Positions 54,954-63,760 of a stretch of DNA of 64,000 nucleotides are shown in pieces; position 1 is the first letter of the stretch, and each line of letters begins with the position of its first letter. The position numbers were made by a program, and so were the translations under genes. The notes below the pieces were generated by a model. The model was given only the letters and a program-made list of their open reading frames with translations, did no database searches and had not been told where the DNA came from. The DNA is from Halomonas sp. UBA3074 (GTDB taxonomy: Bacteria; Pseudomonadota; Gammaproteobacteria; Pseudomonadales; Halomonadaceae): positions 1 through 64,000 of the forward strand of contig NZ_DFBS01000008.1 of NCBI RefSeq assembly GCF_002366715.1, given 5' to 3'.

Positions 54954-56327
54954 CTTACTGCTTTTCGTCATACTCGCCAGCAATACACTCACCACCGTTG
55001 AGGCGACTAGCGCACCGACAAACGGCCCCAGCGTGGGAATACTGCCTGGAAAACTAGCCGTTACCACGCCGGCGGCGAGGCTTCCCTGGCTTAACCACCC
55101 TGGGATAATGGCGCCCACTAAGCCTGCCATGCCTCCTGCAATAGCCGCCACCGAGGTCATTCGATGCCACAGGCCTAACAGCACAGGCACCACAATAGCG
55201 GCACACAATAAGTCAGCAATTAGAAACAGCCGCAGGACGGAAAGCCCCTGTAACGCAATCACCACCACCGGAATCATCACCGCAATGGTGACCCAGCGGG
55301 CCGCGGCCAGAGACACCCCTTGCCGTTCGCTGCGGGCGACGACAAGCGATGCAATGCCGTTTTGGAGCGTATCCACACTGGAGGCCACCAAGGTCACCGC
55401 CAGCACTAGGGAAGGTAAGGTCAGCCATGCAGGCGCTTCCGTTAGCAGCGCGAAAAAGGGCATCGGCGGCTCGCCAAGGGCAACGCCACTCATCGCCGCT
55501 AACATGCCCAGGCCACCAATCAGCATGACGACAACGACAGTCATACCACCGCCCAACCAGGCGCCACGACCCAAGCTTTGATCATCCCGCGCCGCCCATA
55601 CACGCTGCCAATACCCCTGATGGAAAAGGTTCGCGGCGGTGACGGCAATCACCAGCGTCAAGGCAACGCTGAGCGCACTGGCCACCGGAATGGAAGGCAT
55701 CGCTGCCTGGCTAGGCAGTGACGGAAGGCGCCAGAGCGTAACGCCCGCCACCGCGATGAGAAGCGCCAGCAATAGCCACGCCTGCCACCGATCCGTGGCA
55801 AGGCTGGCGCGCAAGCCCCCCACCGCCGTATAGAGTAGTGTGGTAAGGGCAACGCCAATAATCACCAGGGCGGGCGGCACCTCTGACAACAGCGCGGTAA
55901 TGGCGCCAATGGCCGTTAACTCCGCCGCCAAAAAGCAGGCCATATAACCCACCGACACCAACGTTACCCAGCGCCTAACGCCAGGGCCGTAACAAGCGCC
56001 AGCGAATTCGCCGATGCTACGCCCTTCTGGCAACGCACGGCGAATTTTGGGGCCATACAGCCCTAAAACGATAAACGGCAGTGCAGACCCCAGCGCATAG
56101 CCCGCCAACGCGAGAGGGCCAACGAAGGCGCCAATTTCGGGTGGGGCAAACAAAATCCAAGCGCCCATACCGGAAGCAAGAAAGGAGAGGCCCAGGGTCG
56201 AAGCCGTTTGAGAGTTGCGGGCGGTAACGTAATCGTCCACCGGGCCATCTACCCAGCGAGCACGTAGGCCCAAAAAAGCAAAGCAGCACAGCGCCGCGCC
56301 GAGCACGGCTGACGTCAGGTATAGCAT
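54951..56327 (-). CDS. Sodium:solute symporter under TPP control, probable thiamine or precursor transporter
   Basis: 458 residues with about 13 transmembrane segments, SSS family (Na+/solute symporters such as PanF and PutP). Family features include the early FLASGMGAWILFAPPEIG block and the ALPFIVLGLYGPKIRR segment. The leader carries a TPP riboswitch whose 3' end includes the ribosome site, so the gene is switched off by thiamine pyrophosphate. The transported compound is therefore probably thiamine, HMP or another precursor (inference from regulation). THI-controlled SSS transporters have been proposed before by comparative genomics. Confidence 0.9.
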   Translation of the reverse strand: MLYLTSAVLGAALCCFAFLGLRARWVDGPVDDYVTARNSQTASTLGLSFLASGMGAWILFAPPEIGAFVGPLALAGYALGSALPFIVLGLYGPKIRRALPEGRSIGEFAGACYGPGVRRWVTLVSVGYMACFLAAELTAIGAITALLSEVPPALVIIGVALTTLLYTAVGGLRASLATDRWQAWLLLALLIAVAGVTLWRLPSLPSQAAMPSIPVASALSVALTLVIAVTAANLFHQGYWQRVWAARDDQSLGRGAWLGGGMTVVVVMLIGGLGMLAAMSGVALGEPPMPFFALLTEAPAWLTLPSLVLAVTLVASSVDTLQNGIASLVVARSERQGVSLAAARWVTIAVMIPVVVIALQGLSVLRLFLIADLLCAAIVVPVLLGLWHRMTSVAAIAGGMAGLVGAIIPGWLSQGSLAAGVVTASFPGSIPTLGPFVGALVASTVVSVLLASMTKSSK

Positions 56328-56332
56328 GTCGC

Positions 56333-56421
56333 ACTTCCTCCGCCGGTACGAACCGGATCAGGTTCCAGGGTCTGCGCAGTGCGCATTCTCAGCCCTTACA
56401 AGCAGGGCTCCCCTGGCGACA
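56333..56421 (-). promoter_or_regulatory. TPP riboswitch (THI element)
   Basis: Read on the - strand, the leader holds the conserved core GGGGAGCC, GGGCTGAGA (CTGAGA at 56392-56387), ACCTGATC (56363-56356) and the 3' GCGGAGGA. The ribosome site GGAGGA (56341-56336) is inside the 3' end of the element and eight bases from the ATG, so ligand binding would directly block translation. Confidence 0.93.
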
Positions 56422-56467
56422 GTGAATGAAGGTGCTATCGTCAACCAAAAAAGCACCTTAGTAAAGT

Positions 56468-57070
56468 TTAAGGTGTGCTAGCGCCCCTTTCACGTGGCAC
56501 ACGCCCCATCAGATAGAACTCCTCATTGGGGGGCGTGCCTGCGAGTGTAACCAAACGGTTGGACAGCCCAAAAAAAGCCGCGATGGCACCGATGTCCCAG
56601 CAGTCTTCGTGGCTAAAGCCTACCGCCTGCAGGCGAGCAAACCACTCATCGGTCATTTCGCCGACCTCAATGCCACAGTGCATGGCAAAGTCGAGCATGA
56701 CCCGGTGGCGTTCACTGATTGGCGCAACACGGTGATTGATGGCCACCTGGTCCGCTAGCAGCGGATCTTTACTATATATACGCACGAGTGCCCCATGGGC
56801 CACCACGCAATACAAGCAACGATTACGGGCACTGGTAGCCACCACAATCATCTCTTTTTCAGCTTTGCTGAGCGAGTCCGACTCACGTTCCATGAGCGCA
56901 TCGTGATAGGCGAAGAAAGCACGAAACTCATCGGGGCGATGCGCCAGCATTAAAAAAACATTGGGTACGAAGCCCGCTTTTTCCTGAACGGCTAATATTG
57001 TAGTGCGAATATCATCGGGCAGATCATTTAACGTTTCCGGTACGTTAAAACGACTTAGTTGAGCAGACAT
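56468..57070 (-). CDS. Peroxidase-related / AhpD-like carboxymuconolactone decarboxylase family protein
   Basis: About 201 residues from the ATG at 57070, with GAGG five bases upstream. CLYCVVAHG carries the C-x-x-C...H redox site of AhpD-like proteins, in an all-alpha fold. Members of this subfamily (uncharacterised peroxidase-related enzymes) reduce hydroperoxides; electron donors are unknown. Monocistronic. Confidence 0.88.
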   Translation of the reverse strand: MSAQLSRFNVPETLNDLPDDIRTTILAVQEKAGFVPNVFLMLAHRPDEFRAFFAYHDALMERESDSLSKAEKEMIVVATSARNRCLYCVVAHGALVRIYSKDPLLADQVAINHRVAPISERHRVMLDFAMHCGIEVGEMTDEWFARLQAVGFSHEDCWDIGAIAAFFGLSNRLVTLAGTPPNEEFYLMGRVPRERGASTP

Positions 57071-57248
57071 CATCACCTCTTTATTATTCAGTTTAACCAT
57101 CTCACCAAAACGACTTAGCTCTTACGTAACAAAACGCCAACTTAAGTAACTTTAAATTGGCGACTCTGCTCGCCATACTGGCCTAACGACCTGTCATAAA
57201 ATGCATTTAACACTTAACAAACATCAGTTCGTTCAAAGGGACGCTGAC

Positions 57249-57941
57249 ATGAGCCATAACGAAGCCAAAGAACATACGCCCGGTCGCCTAAACGAACTGT
57301 TTGCTGACCCCTACCTGGCCTTTGAAAATGATACCGACGAGCGCCAGCTGCACATTCGTATCATGCTGCATATGCTGCTGGCCCGCCCAATGACGCGGGG
57401 GCAAATGACATTACGGGTCATCCATGGCTGGGAAAACGGCGGCTTTGAGCCCGAAGACTTGCAGCATGTCGATTACACACTCTCGAGCGTGGCTGATTTT
57501 AAGCGTGCAGTTCAGGATTTTGAACACGCCTCCAAGTTCAACACGCCTCTCCCCGCCGATAAGACCGCTATCCTTGCCACCCCGCTAGCCGATGCAATTG
57601 CAGGGGCCGAAGCTGAAGGGCAAAACCTCACCAACGACATTCGCCAAACGCCAGCGCGCTGGCCTGCATTCGAAGGTGGGTTGGCCCTGTATACGCTGTT
57701 CAAAATGTATCATCGGCTTGTTTATGGCGAAGACGACACCTACCGCTCTTCGCAGTGCTTAACCCCGCTGGGCATGCGTGAGATACATGAATTTCACCTT
57801 GAAGAAGGTGAATTCGCGCTACTGGTACCGCCTGCCCCCAATGCCATAAACGAACCTTCTCTGCTGGTATTGCATGAAAGCCAACTCAACCCGATTGAAC
57901 AGTTACTAGAAGAGAGCTTGCCCCTTTTCGATAACTTTTAA
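57249..57941 (+). CDS. Hypothetical protein, function unknown
   Basis: About 230 residues from the ATG at 57249, which AAAGGGA precedes. No family recognised and no membrane segment. The protein is acidic and mostly helical (RQLHIRIMLHMLLARPM, FEGGLALYTLFKMYHRLV). Length, ribosome site and a terminator-like hairpin downstream support a real gene. It could be a regulatory or binding protein, but nothing in the sequence says so. Confidence 0.65.
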   Translation: MSHNEAKEHTPGRLNELFADPYLAFENDTDERQLHIRIMLHMLLARPMTRGQMTLRVIHGWENGGFEPEDLQHVDYTLSSVADFKRAVQDFEHASKFNTPLPADKTAILATPLADAIAGAEAEGQNLTNDIRQTPARWPAFEGGLALYTLFKMYHRLVYGEDDTYRSSQCLTPLGMREIHEFHLEEGEFALLVPPAPNAINEPSLLVLHESQLNPIEQLLEESLPLFDNF

Positions 57942-58012
57942 GCACCCCAGAAGGCAACCAAAAGCACCTTTGGGCTTTGTCTTTTATGCGTATCGTTCGC
58001 CATTTGATGTTT

Positions 58013-58043
58013 CATTTAGCCCTGTTTAACACAGGGCTAAATG
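58013..58043. terminator. Palindromic hairpin between convergent genes
   Basis: A 13-bp perfect stem (58013-58025 with 58031-58043), five-base loop. It lies between the hypothetical gene (+) and mmsA (-), with A/T-rich stem ends in place of long T runs, so it probably acts in both directions. Confidence 0.65.
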
Positions 58044-58063
58044 CCCACCCTGGACGGCTTCTT

Positions 58064-59563
58064 TTAGCCCAGCGAAATGGTGCTGTTAATACCGCTAGAC
58101 ACGTTCTCGGGTTCAAACCACCGCGCTGTCACGGTTTTCGTTTGTGTCCAGAACGCGATCGCCTGTTTACCATTGGGCCCTAAGTCCCCAAGCTTTGATG
58201 CCCGCGAACCGGTGAAGCTAAAGTACGCAACCGGCACGGGAATCGGCACGTTAATCCCGATTTGCCCCACATCGATATCGGTTTCGAAGCGGCGTGCGAT
58301 CCAGCCCGAGTTAGTGAAGATGGAAGTGCCATTGCCGTTGGGATTGGCATTGATAAAGGCAATCGCCTCATCCAACGTTTCAACGCTCACCACACACAGC
58401 ACAGGGCCAAAAATCTCTTCGCGGTAAATGGTCATGTCCGCGGTCACATCAGCAAACAGAGTGGGGCCCACGAAGTTACCGTTGGGGTAGCCGTCTACTG
58501 TGACGTTGCGGCCATCCACCATCAGCTTCGCGCCCTCTTTTTCGCCGGCATCGATTAACCGCAGCACACGATCACGCGCCGCCGGCGACACCAGCGGCCC
58601 TAAATCGGCATCTAACTGCGTGCCGGGCCCCACTTTCATCTGCTCGGCCGCCTCGACGATATCGCCCAACCACTCCCGAGCTTCCCCCACCAGCACCACT
58701 ACGGAGTTCGCCATACAGCGCTGCCCGGCGGCCCCAAAGGCGGAGCCCAGTAGGTTATTGATCGCTTGACTACGGTTAGCATCGGGCATGACCACACAGT
58801 GGTTCTTGGCCCCCATCATTGCCTGCATGCGCTTGCCCGCGGCCGCCGCACGGTTATAAAGCAACGACCCCACATGGGTAGACCCTATGAATGAGAGCGC
58901 TTTGATATCTTGGTGGTCGGCGATTTGATTGGCCACATCCGGCCCGCCATGTACCACGTTTAGCACACCGGGCGGGATGCCTGCTTCATGCGCCAACTCA
59001 ACCAAGCGCATCGTGGAACTAGGATCTTGCTCGGAGGGTTTAAGAACAAAGGTATTACCGGTGGCAATGGCCAGCGGAAACATAAAGCAGGGCAACATAA
59101 TGGGGAAGTTAAACGCGGTAATGCCTGCGCCCACGCCCAGCGGTTGGTGCATGGTGTAAACATCCACCTCATTGGCAGCGTTTTCGGCCAGCTCACCCAA
59201 CTGGAGCGACGTGATCGAGCAGGCGTGCTCCACCACTTCCAGACCGCGACCCACTTCGCCTTCCGCATCCGGCAAGGTTTTGCCATGCTCTTCGGTAATC
59301 AGGGCCGCCAGCTCAGCGGTATTGTCACGAATGAGCGCCTGAAGTTTGAGCATGATGCGCATACGTTTGCCAAGCGGCACCTTGCGCCACTCTTTGAACG
59401 CTTCTTTGGCACTGCTGATGGCATGCTCCACCTCGTCGGCACTACAAAACGGCACCCGCGCCACCACTTCTTGCGTGGCAGGGTTAACGACATCGCGCCA
59501 CTCCTGGCTTTGCGACTGCACAGGTTGGCCGTCGATATACATGGGAATTTCGCGAACGGACAT
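58064..59563 (-). CDS. mmsA: CoA-acylating methylmalonate-semialdehyde dehydrogenase
   Basis: About 499 residues from the ATG at 59563 (family start [12 protein letters not shown]). It oxidises methylmalonate semialdehyde (valine and thymine catabolism) or malonate semialdehyde (myo-inositol, beta-alanine) to an acyl-CoA. The catalytic Cys is in [31 protein letters not shown] and [10 protein letters not shown] are typical of MmsA. No mmsB is adjacent. The leader contains an 18-bp palindrome with a MerR-type promoter layout. Confidence 0.95.
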   Translation of the reverse strand: MSVREIPMYIDGQPVQSQSQEWRDVVNPATQEVVARVPFCSADEVEHAISSAKEAFKEWRKVPLGKRMRIMLKLQALIRDNTAELAALITEEHGKTLPDAEGEVGRGLEVVEHACSITSLQLGELAENAANEVDVYTMHQPLGVGAGITAFNFPIMLPCFMFPLAIATGNTFVLKPSEQDPSSTMRLVELAHEAGIPPGVLNVVHGGPDVANQIADHQDIKALSFIGSTHVGSLLYNRAAAAGKRMQAMMGAKNHCVVMPDANRSQAINNLLGSAFGAAGQRCMANSVVVLVGEAREWLGDIVEAAEQMKVGPGTQLDADLGPLVSPAARDRVLRLIDAGEKEGAKLMVDGRNVTVDGYPNGNFVGPTLFADVTADMTIYREEIFGPVLCVVSVETLDEAIAFINANPNGNGTSIFTNSGWIARRFETDIDVGQIGINVPIPVPVAYFSFTGSRASKLGDLGPNGKQAIAFWTQTKTVTARWFEPENVSSGINSTISLG

Positions 59564-59648
59564 GGCGTTGCTCCTGTTGATGGTTGTGATTGTTATGGCG
59601 GGCACAAGGCTGTGGTTGCCTACGCACCGCTGATGGGCAAGAACACAG

Positions 59649-59679
59649 GGTATAGCAGCAAGTTGACGTTAACGTCAAC
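59649..59679 (-). promoter_or_regulatory. mmsA promoter with 18-bp palindromic MerR-family operator
   Basis: A perfect palindrome GTTGACGTTAACGTCAAC at 59662-59679. On the - strand TTGACG (59678-59673) and TATACC (59654-59649) form -35 and -10 with an 18-base spacer, and the palindrome covers the -35 and much of the spacer. That is the layout of MerR-family activators. The motif resembles LiuR-type sites known upstream of branched-chain amino acid catabolic genes. Confidence 0.75.
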
Positions 59680-59840
59680 CAAGTATCTTATGAGTAAACA
59701 AAATCTGTCGCATGACGTCAATTAGCCTTTCCATTGTGACGCGCTGCTGGCTATGCTTCGGCTAATCAGAGGCAACCCGGTTTTTAGGGCCGCTGAGGGC
59801 AAGCGCTACGCATGGCGTGTTTTAACACAGGGAATTAATA

Positions 59841-60896
59841 ATGCAGACTTTCAGCTGCCGCTGTGGCAACCCTCTCTTTTATGAAAACACCCACTGCCTT
59901 ACCTGCCAGTCAGAGGTGGGCTGGTGCCCCGCCTGTCGTAATATCGTTGCGCTTGAGCCCCTGGATAGCGGTGGCTATCGCTGCACGCAGCCAGGTTGCG
60001 ATACGGCATTGATGAAATGCCACAATTACATCGTGGAGAATGTCTGTAACCGTTCGGTGGTGATGGAACACGGCCAAGCGGATGCATTATGCGACTGCTG
60101 CCGATATAACGAAGTAATCCCCGACCTCAATATTGAAGGCCACCGCGAACGTTGGGCGGCGCTTGAGGCGGCAAAACGGCGGTTATTTCATACCCTTGAC
60201 TTGCTCAAGTTGCCACACGGCACTCAAGAGGACGCGATTGCCGTACCGTTAAGCTTTTCATTTATGGCCGACGCCCTGCCCGACCAAGGCTTATGGCGCT
60301 CTACTGCCAAGCAGGAAAAGGTGTATACCGGCCACGCCTCGGGCCATATCACCATCAACGTAAAAGAAGCCGATGACGTTGAACGCGAACGCTTGCGCGT
60401 CGATATGAACGAATCCCACCGCACCCTCATTGGGCATTTCCGTCACGAAATTGGCCACTACTATTGGGATGTATTGGTCAAAGAGCGTGATGAAGAGGCC
60501 TGCCGCGCAGTATTTGGCAACCATCACCGGCCGAGCTATGCCGAGGCACTGGAGCGTTACTACCAGCAGGGGGCACCCAGCGACTGGCCCGAACGGTTCA
60601 TTTCCGCTTACGCGACCATGCACCCCTGGGAAGATTTCGCCGAAACGTTTGCTTATTACCTGGATATGGTCGCCGTGCTGGATACGGCGCTGCACATGGG
60701 CATTACCCACGTTGAATACGATGGCAGCCTGGACAGCATGCTGGTCGCGTTTCATCAGGTCGGCTTGGCGGTGAATGAACTTAACCGCGATATGGGGCTA
60801 CTCGACCTCTCACCGACGGTGCTCGCGCCCGCCGTGCGTGAGAAGCTGGCGTACCTGCATCAACTGATCCAGGCCGCCAGCCCTGTGTCGCGTTAA
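59841..60896 (+). CDS. Putative zinc metallopeptidase (COG4307 / Peptidase_Mx type), paralog 2
   Basis: 351 residues. A cysteine-rich N-terminal zinc-ribbon part (Cys 6, 8, 19, 22, 29, 32, 48, 53 and 84-87 region) precedes a metallopeptidase domain with HEIGH at 202-206 and HPWEDFAET at 261-269. The same conserved blocks occur in paralog 1 at 6724-7689, which has a shorter cysteine region. This copy lies next to the convergent alpha-E and ATP-grasp genes, a combination conserved in many proteobacteria, so it is likely part of that system. Substrate unknown. Confidence 0.85.
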   Translation: MQTFSCRCGNPLFYENTHCLTCQSEVGWCPACRNIVALEPLDSGGYRCTQPGCDTALMKCHNYIVENVCNRSVVMEHGQADALCDCCRYNEVIPDLNIEGHRERWAALEAAKRRLFHTLDLLKLPHGTQEDAIAVPLSFSFMADALPDQGLWRSTAKQEKVYTGHASGHITINVKEADDVERERLRVDMNESHRTLIGHFRHEIGHYYWDVLVKERDEEACRAVFGNHHRPSYAEALERYYQQGAPSDWPERFISAYATMHPWEDFAETFAYYLDMVAVLDTALHMGITHVEYDGSLDSMLVAFHQVGLAVNELNRDMGLLDLSPTVLAPAVREKLAYLHQLIQAASPVSR

Positions 60897-60900
60897 TCTA

Positions 60901-61911
60901 TCAGTCGTTATCGTTGTCCCCCGCGTGGCTTTGGCTCTGGCTCTGACTTTGGGTCTGTGTCACGCGGGGCACACTGTCGTCATTCACGAAGTAGGTAGCG
61001 CTCAGCGTATCGTGAATCGCGGCAAAGCCTATCTGCAGTTCATCGATAAACGCATGCAGCTTACTGGGTGAATGCGCAAGGGCTTGGATATCGGCATCGA
61101 CAACGTCCGCGCGCACCAGTGAGACCGTTGCCGCTGGGCGGTCTTGGCGGGGCAGTAACGTCAGCTCATGACCCAGGGTCTCGAGACTACAGGCAATCGA
61201 GCGTGGCAGATTCGGGTCTTGGAGCAAAAAGCGCAGTACATCCGGTCCCCGCACGCGTAAACGCACCTGCTGACGATACATTTGGTAAGCCGTGAGTGAC
61301 TTGAGCACGCTCATCCACTGCAGGTTTTCAAACGGCAGCAGCTCCTCAGGGTTTTGCGGTAGTAGGCTGGCGGAGCGTACATCGACGATGCGGGTGGTCA
61401 TATCCGCCCGCTCTAACTGGCGCCCTAATTCAATAAACGTACGCGCCGGCCCGTGGCTCAAGGTCCCTTCAATGAGCCCCGTTAATGCTTGGCAACCGCG
61501 GATGACACTTTTAAGAAAGCTATCGCGACGGCGCGGGCTAACGCCATTTTCAGCATGATCGGCAACGCTCAAATAGAGCTGATTGACCTCTTCCCAAATC
61601 TCTCTAGGCACCACATCACGGGTCGTTCTCAGGTTCTCGCGGGCACTCGCGAGAGCGGAGATGATGGAAATATCGTTGTCGGGGTCGGCACATAAAAAAT
61701 GCACCACGCTGCGTTCATCAAAATCGTTGTGGCGAGACCTAAAGGTCTCCAGGCTCCCGGTCATTTCAATCAGCGGCGCCCAGCCAAGCGGCAGGCGGCC
61801 GGGTAAATCAAGCATGAGGTGGCTGTTGACACTCAACAGGCGCGCGGTATCTTCTGCGCGTTCAATATAACGTGCCATCCAATAAAGGTTTTCAGCAACG
61901 CGTGACAGCAT
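60901..61911 (-). CDS. Alpha-E domain protein (COG2307)
   Basis: 336 residues, all-alpha. LSRVAENLYWMARYIERAEDTARLL at the start and the WxxxxxLYLSVADHAENG / RRDSFLKSVIRG blocks are the alpha-E signature. The protein is fused to or encoded beside ATP-grasp partners in many genomes; no biochemical role is settled. The C-terminus is a low-complexity SQSQSQ run followed by DNDND, encoded by 6-bp repeats near 60924-60960. Four bases separate it from the upstream ATP-grasp gene, so they are one operon. Confidence 0.92.
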   Translation of the reverse strand: MLSRVAENLYWMARYIERAEDTARLLSVNSHLMLDLPGRLPLGWAPLIEMTGSLETFRSRHNDFDERSVVHFLCADPDNDISIISALASARENLRTTRDVVPREIWEEVNQLYLSVADHAENGVSPRRRDSFLKSVIRGCQALTGLIEGTLSHGPARTFIELGRQLERADMTTRIVDVRSASLLPQNPEELLPFENLQWMSVLKSLTAYQMYRQQVRLRVRGPDVLRFLLQDPNLPRSIACSLETLGHELTLLPRQDRPAATVSLVRADVVDADIQALAHSPSKLHAFIDELQIGFAAIHDTLSATYFVNDDSVPRVTQTQSQSQSQSHAGDNDND

Positions 61912-61915
61912 GGCA

Positions 61916-63397
61916 TTAGGCTCCTTTCACCGCGGCCGCTGCCGCCTTATCATCGGTTTCCACGATCCAGGTGTCTTTACTGCCGCCACCTTGCGATGAG
62001 TTCACCACCAATGAGCCTTCAATAAGCGCTACCCGGGTAAGTCCCCCGGTCGTGACATGAATTTCAGGCCCAGAGAGTATGAAAGGCCGAAGGTCTACGT
62101 GGCGTGGCTGCGGTAGTCCATTGGCAAGCGTGGGTGTCGTAGAAAGCGCCAACGTCGGCTGGGCCATATAATTGCGCGGGTTGGCCTTGATCAAGCGGGC
62201 AAACTCTTCACGGGTCTCTTTGGTTGAGCGTGGGCCGATCAGCATGCCGTAGCCGCCGGACTCATTGGCAGGTTTCACCACCAGTTCGTCCAAGTGGTCG
62301 AGCACATAACGGCGGTCATCCTCGAACATGCACAGGTAGCTCGGCACATTAGGCAGTAGCGGTTCCTGGTCGAGGTAATAACGAATCAGCGCTGGCACGA
62401 ATGCATAAACGACTTTGTCGTCGGCCACCCCAGCGCCGGGCGCATTGGCCAGCGCCACTTTACCTGCCCGCCAGGCGCGCATTAGGCCCGCCACGCCCAG
62501 CATGGATTCGGGATTAAACGCTTCCGGATCTAAAAATTCATCATCGACACGGCGATAAATGACATCTACCCGGCGCAGGCCTGCCACGGTGCGCATATAA
62601 ACGACGTCATCGTCATCGACTAGCAGGTCGCTCCCCTGCACCAGCTCTACGCCCATCTGCTGGGCCAAGTAGGCATGCTCGAAGTAGGCCGAGTTATAGA
62701 TACCCGGGGTCAGCACGACGATTTGCGGGTCATCGCCGGGGCGGGGCGACATCGCGGCCAGCATGTCGTAAAGCTGTGCCACGTAATCATCAACGGGCAG
62801 AATCTTGCCCGACGCAAATAGCTCCGGCAGCACTCGCTTAGTGACGTTGCGGTTTTCCAGCATATAAGAGACGCCGGAGGGAATGCGTAAATTGTCCTCA
62901 AGTACATAGAGGGTACCGTCACCATCGCGTACCAAGTCTGACCCGCATACGTGCGCCCAAACGCCATGGGGTGGGTTAACGCCAACGCACTGGGGGCGAA
63001 AATTGACCGACTGCGCCAGCACCTCCGCAGGAAGCACTTTGTCCTTAATGACTTTTTGGTCGTGGTAAAGGTCATCAATAAATAGATTGAGCGCCTGAAC
63101 GCGCTGTTTGAGCCCCGCCTCTGTTTTACGCCACTCACTGGCCGGAATAATGCGCGGCACAATATCAAAAGGCCAAGCACGATCGATCATGGCACCTTCA
63201 GAGTAAACGGTGAACGTAATACCCATGGTCCGGATCGCGATCTCCGCCGCGGTTTTCCGCTCGGCTAACTCTTCTGCACTAAACCTTGCCAACATGTTGC
63301 ACAATTCACCCGCTGACTCGCGTGGCTGACCGGGTGCTGCCATCAGCTCGTCGTAAAAGTCACGACACGCATAGTTATTCCAATTCACTTGGCTCAT
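61916..63397 (-). CDS. Circularly permuted type 2 ATP-grasp protein (COG2308)
   Basis: 493 residues. A predicted ATP-dependent ligase forming amide bonds, by homology to permuted ATP-grasp enzymes. Family blocks include MLARFSAEELAERKTAAEIAIR near the N-terminus, GDGTLYVLEDNLRIPSGVSYMLENR, DEFLDPEAFNPESMLG and VKPANESGGYGMLIG. It is the first gene of the operon with alpha-E and is divergent from a transglutaminase-like gene. The set is thought to make or process small peptides, but no substrate is known. Confidence 0.93.
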   Translation of the reverse strand: MSQVNWNNYACRDFYDELMAAPGQPRESAGELCNMLARFSAEELAERKTAAEIAIRTMGITFTVYSEGAMIDRAWPFDIVPRIIPASEWRKTEAGLKQRVQALNLFIDDLYHDQKVIKDKVLPAEVLAQSVNFRPQCVGVNPPHGVWAHVCGSDLVRDGDGTLYVLEDNLRIPSGVSYMLENRNVTKRVLPELFASGKILPVDDYVAQLYDMLAAMSPRPGDDPQIVVLTPGIYNSAYFEHAYLAQQMGVELVQGSDLLVDDDDVVYMRTVAGLRRVDVIYRRVDDEFLDPEAFNPESMLGVAGLMRAWRAGKVALANAPGAGVADDKVVYAFVPALIRYYLDQEPLLPNVPSYLCMFEDDRRYVLDHLDELVVKPANESGGYGMLIGPRSTKETREEFARLIKANPRNYMAQPTLALSTTPTLANGLPQPRHVDLRPFILSGPEIHVTTGGLTRVALIEGSLVVNSSQGGGSKDTWIVETDDKAAAAAVKGA

Positions 63398-63760
63398 GGG
63401 CGCTCTCCTGGCGCTGGGGTGGAAGCGGCAACTTCCTCAATGCTCAGTGTAGGCCTGCCGCGCGCAAAACAATCAAACAATTGAGAGCAAAATACGTACC
63501 ATCTTTTGCGATATTTCAACGTTTGCTTACCCAAACGCTACTGGGTGGGGTTTTAGGATGACTCAACCTACGTTAATGCCCATTTTTGGTGCGAACAATG
63601 AGAGCCAAAATGGTGCATCAGGCTATTTCCACTTTAGTTAAACGCCTTACTTAAGATAGCGGCTGCAAAAAAGTAAAAGTGGAACGATACTTGCGAAACG
63701 TTCGGTTATTCCTTACCCAGCCGACCATCCGGTTGATAACGGTTCTTTTGAGGGTGGCCC
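63398..63760. other. Divergent intergenic region
   Basis: 363 bases between the ATP-grasp gene (-) and the transglutaminase-like gene (+). No coding frame is convincing. A short inverted repeat (CGTTTG at 63520-63525, CAAACG at 63532-63537) is the only structure noticed; it should hold promoters for both directions. Confidence 0.5.

Noticed and set aside
54943..55581. Open frame of about 210 codons opposite the symporter
   Set aside because: Antisense shadow; low-complexity Thr/Ala/Pro translation typical of the reverse of a membrane protein gene.
56429..56459. Inverted repeat AAGGTGCT/AGCACCTT as a terminator for the peroxidase-related gene
   Set aside because: Loop is long (15 bases) and no T run follows the stem on the - strand.
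58988..59725. Long open frame on the + strand opposite mmsA
   Set aside because: Antisense shadow of a strongly conserved dehydrogenase; no domain and no ribosome site.
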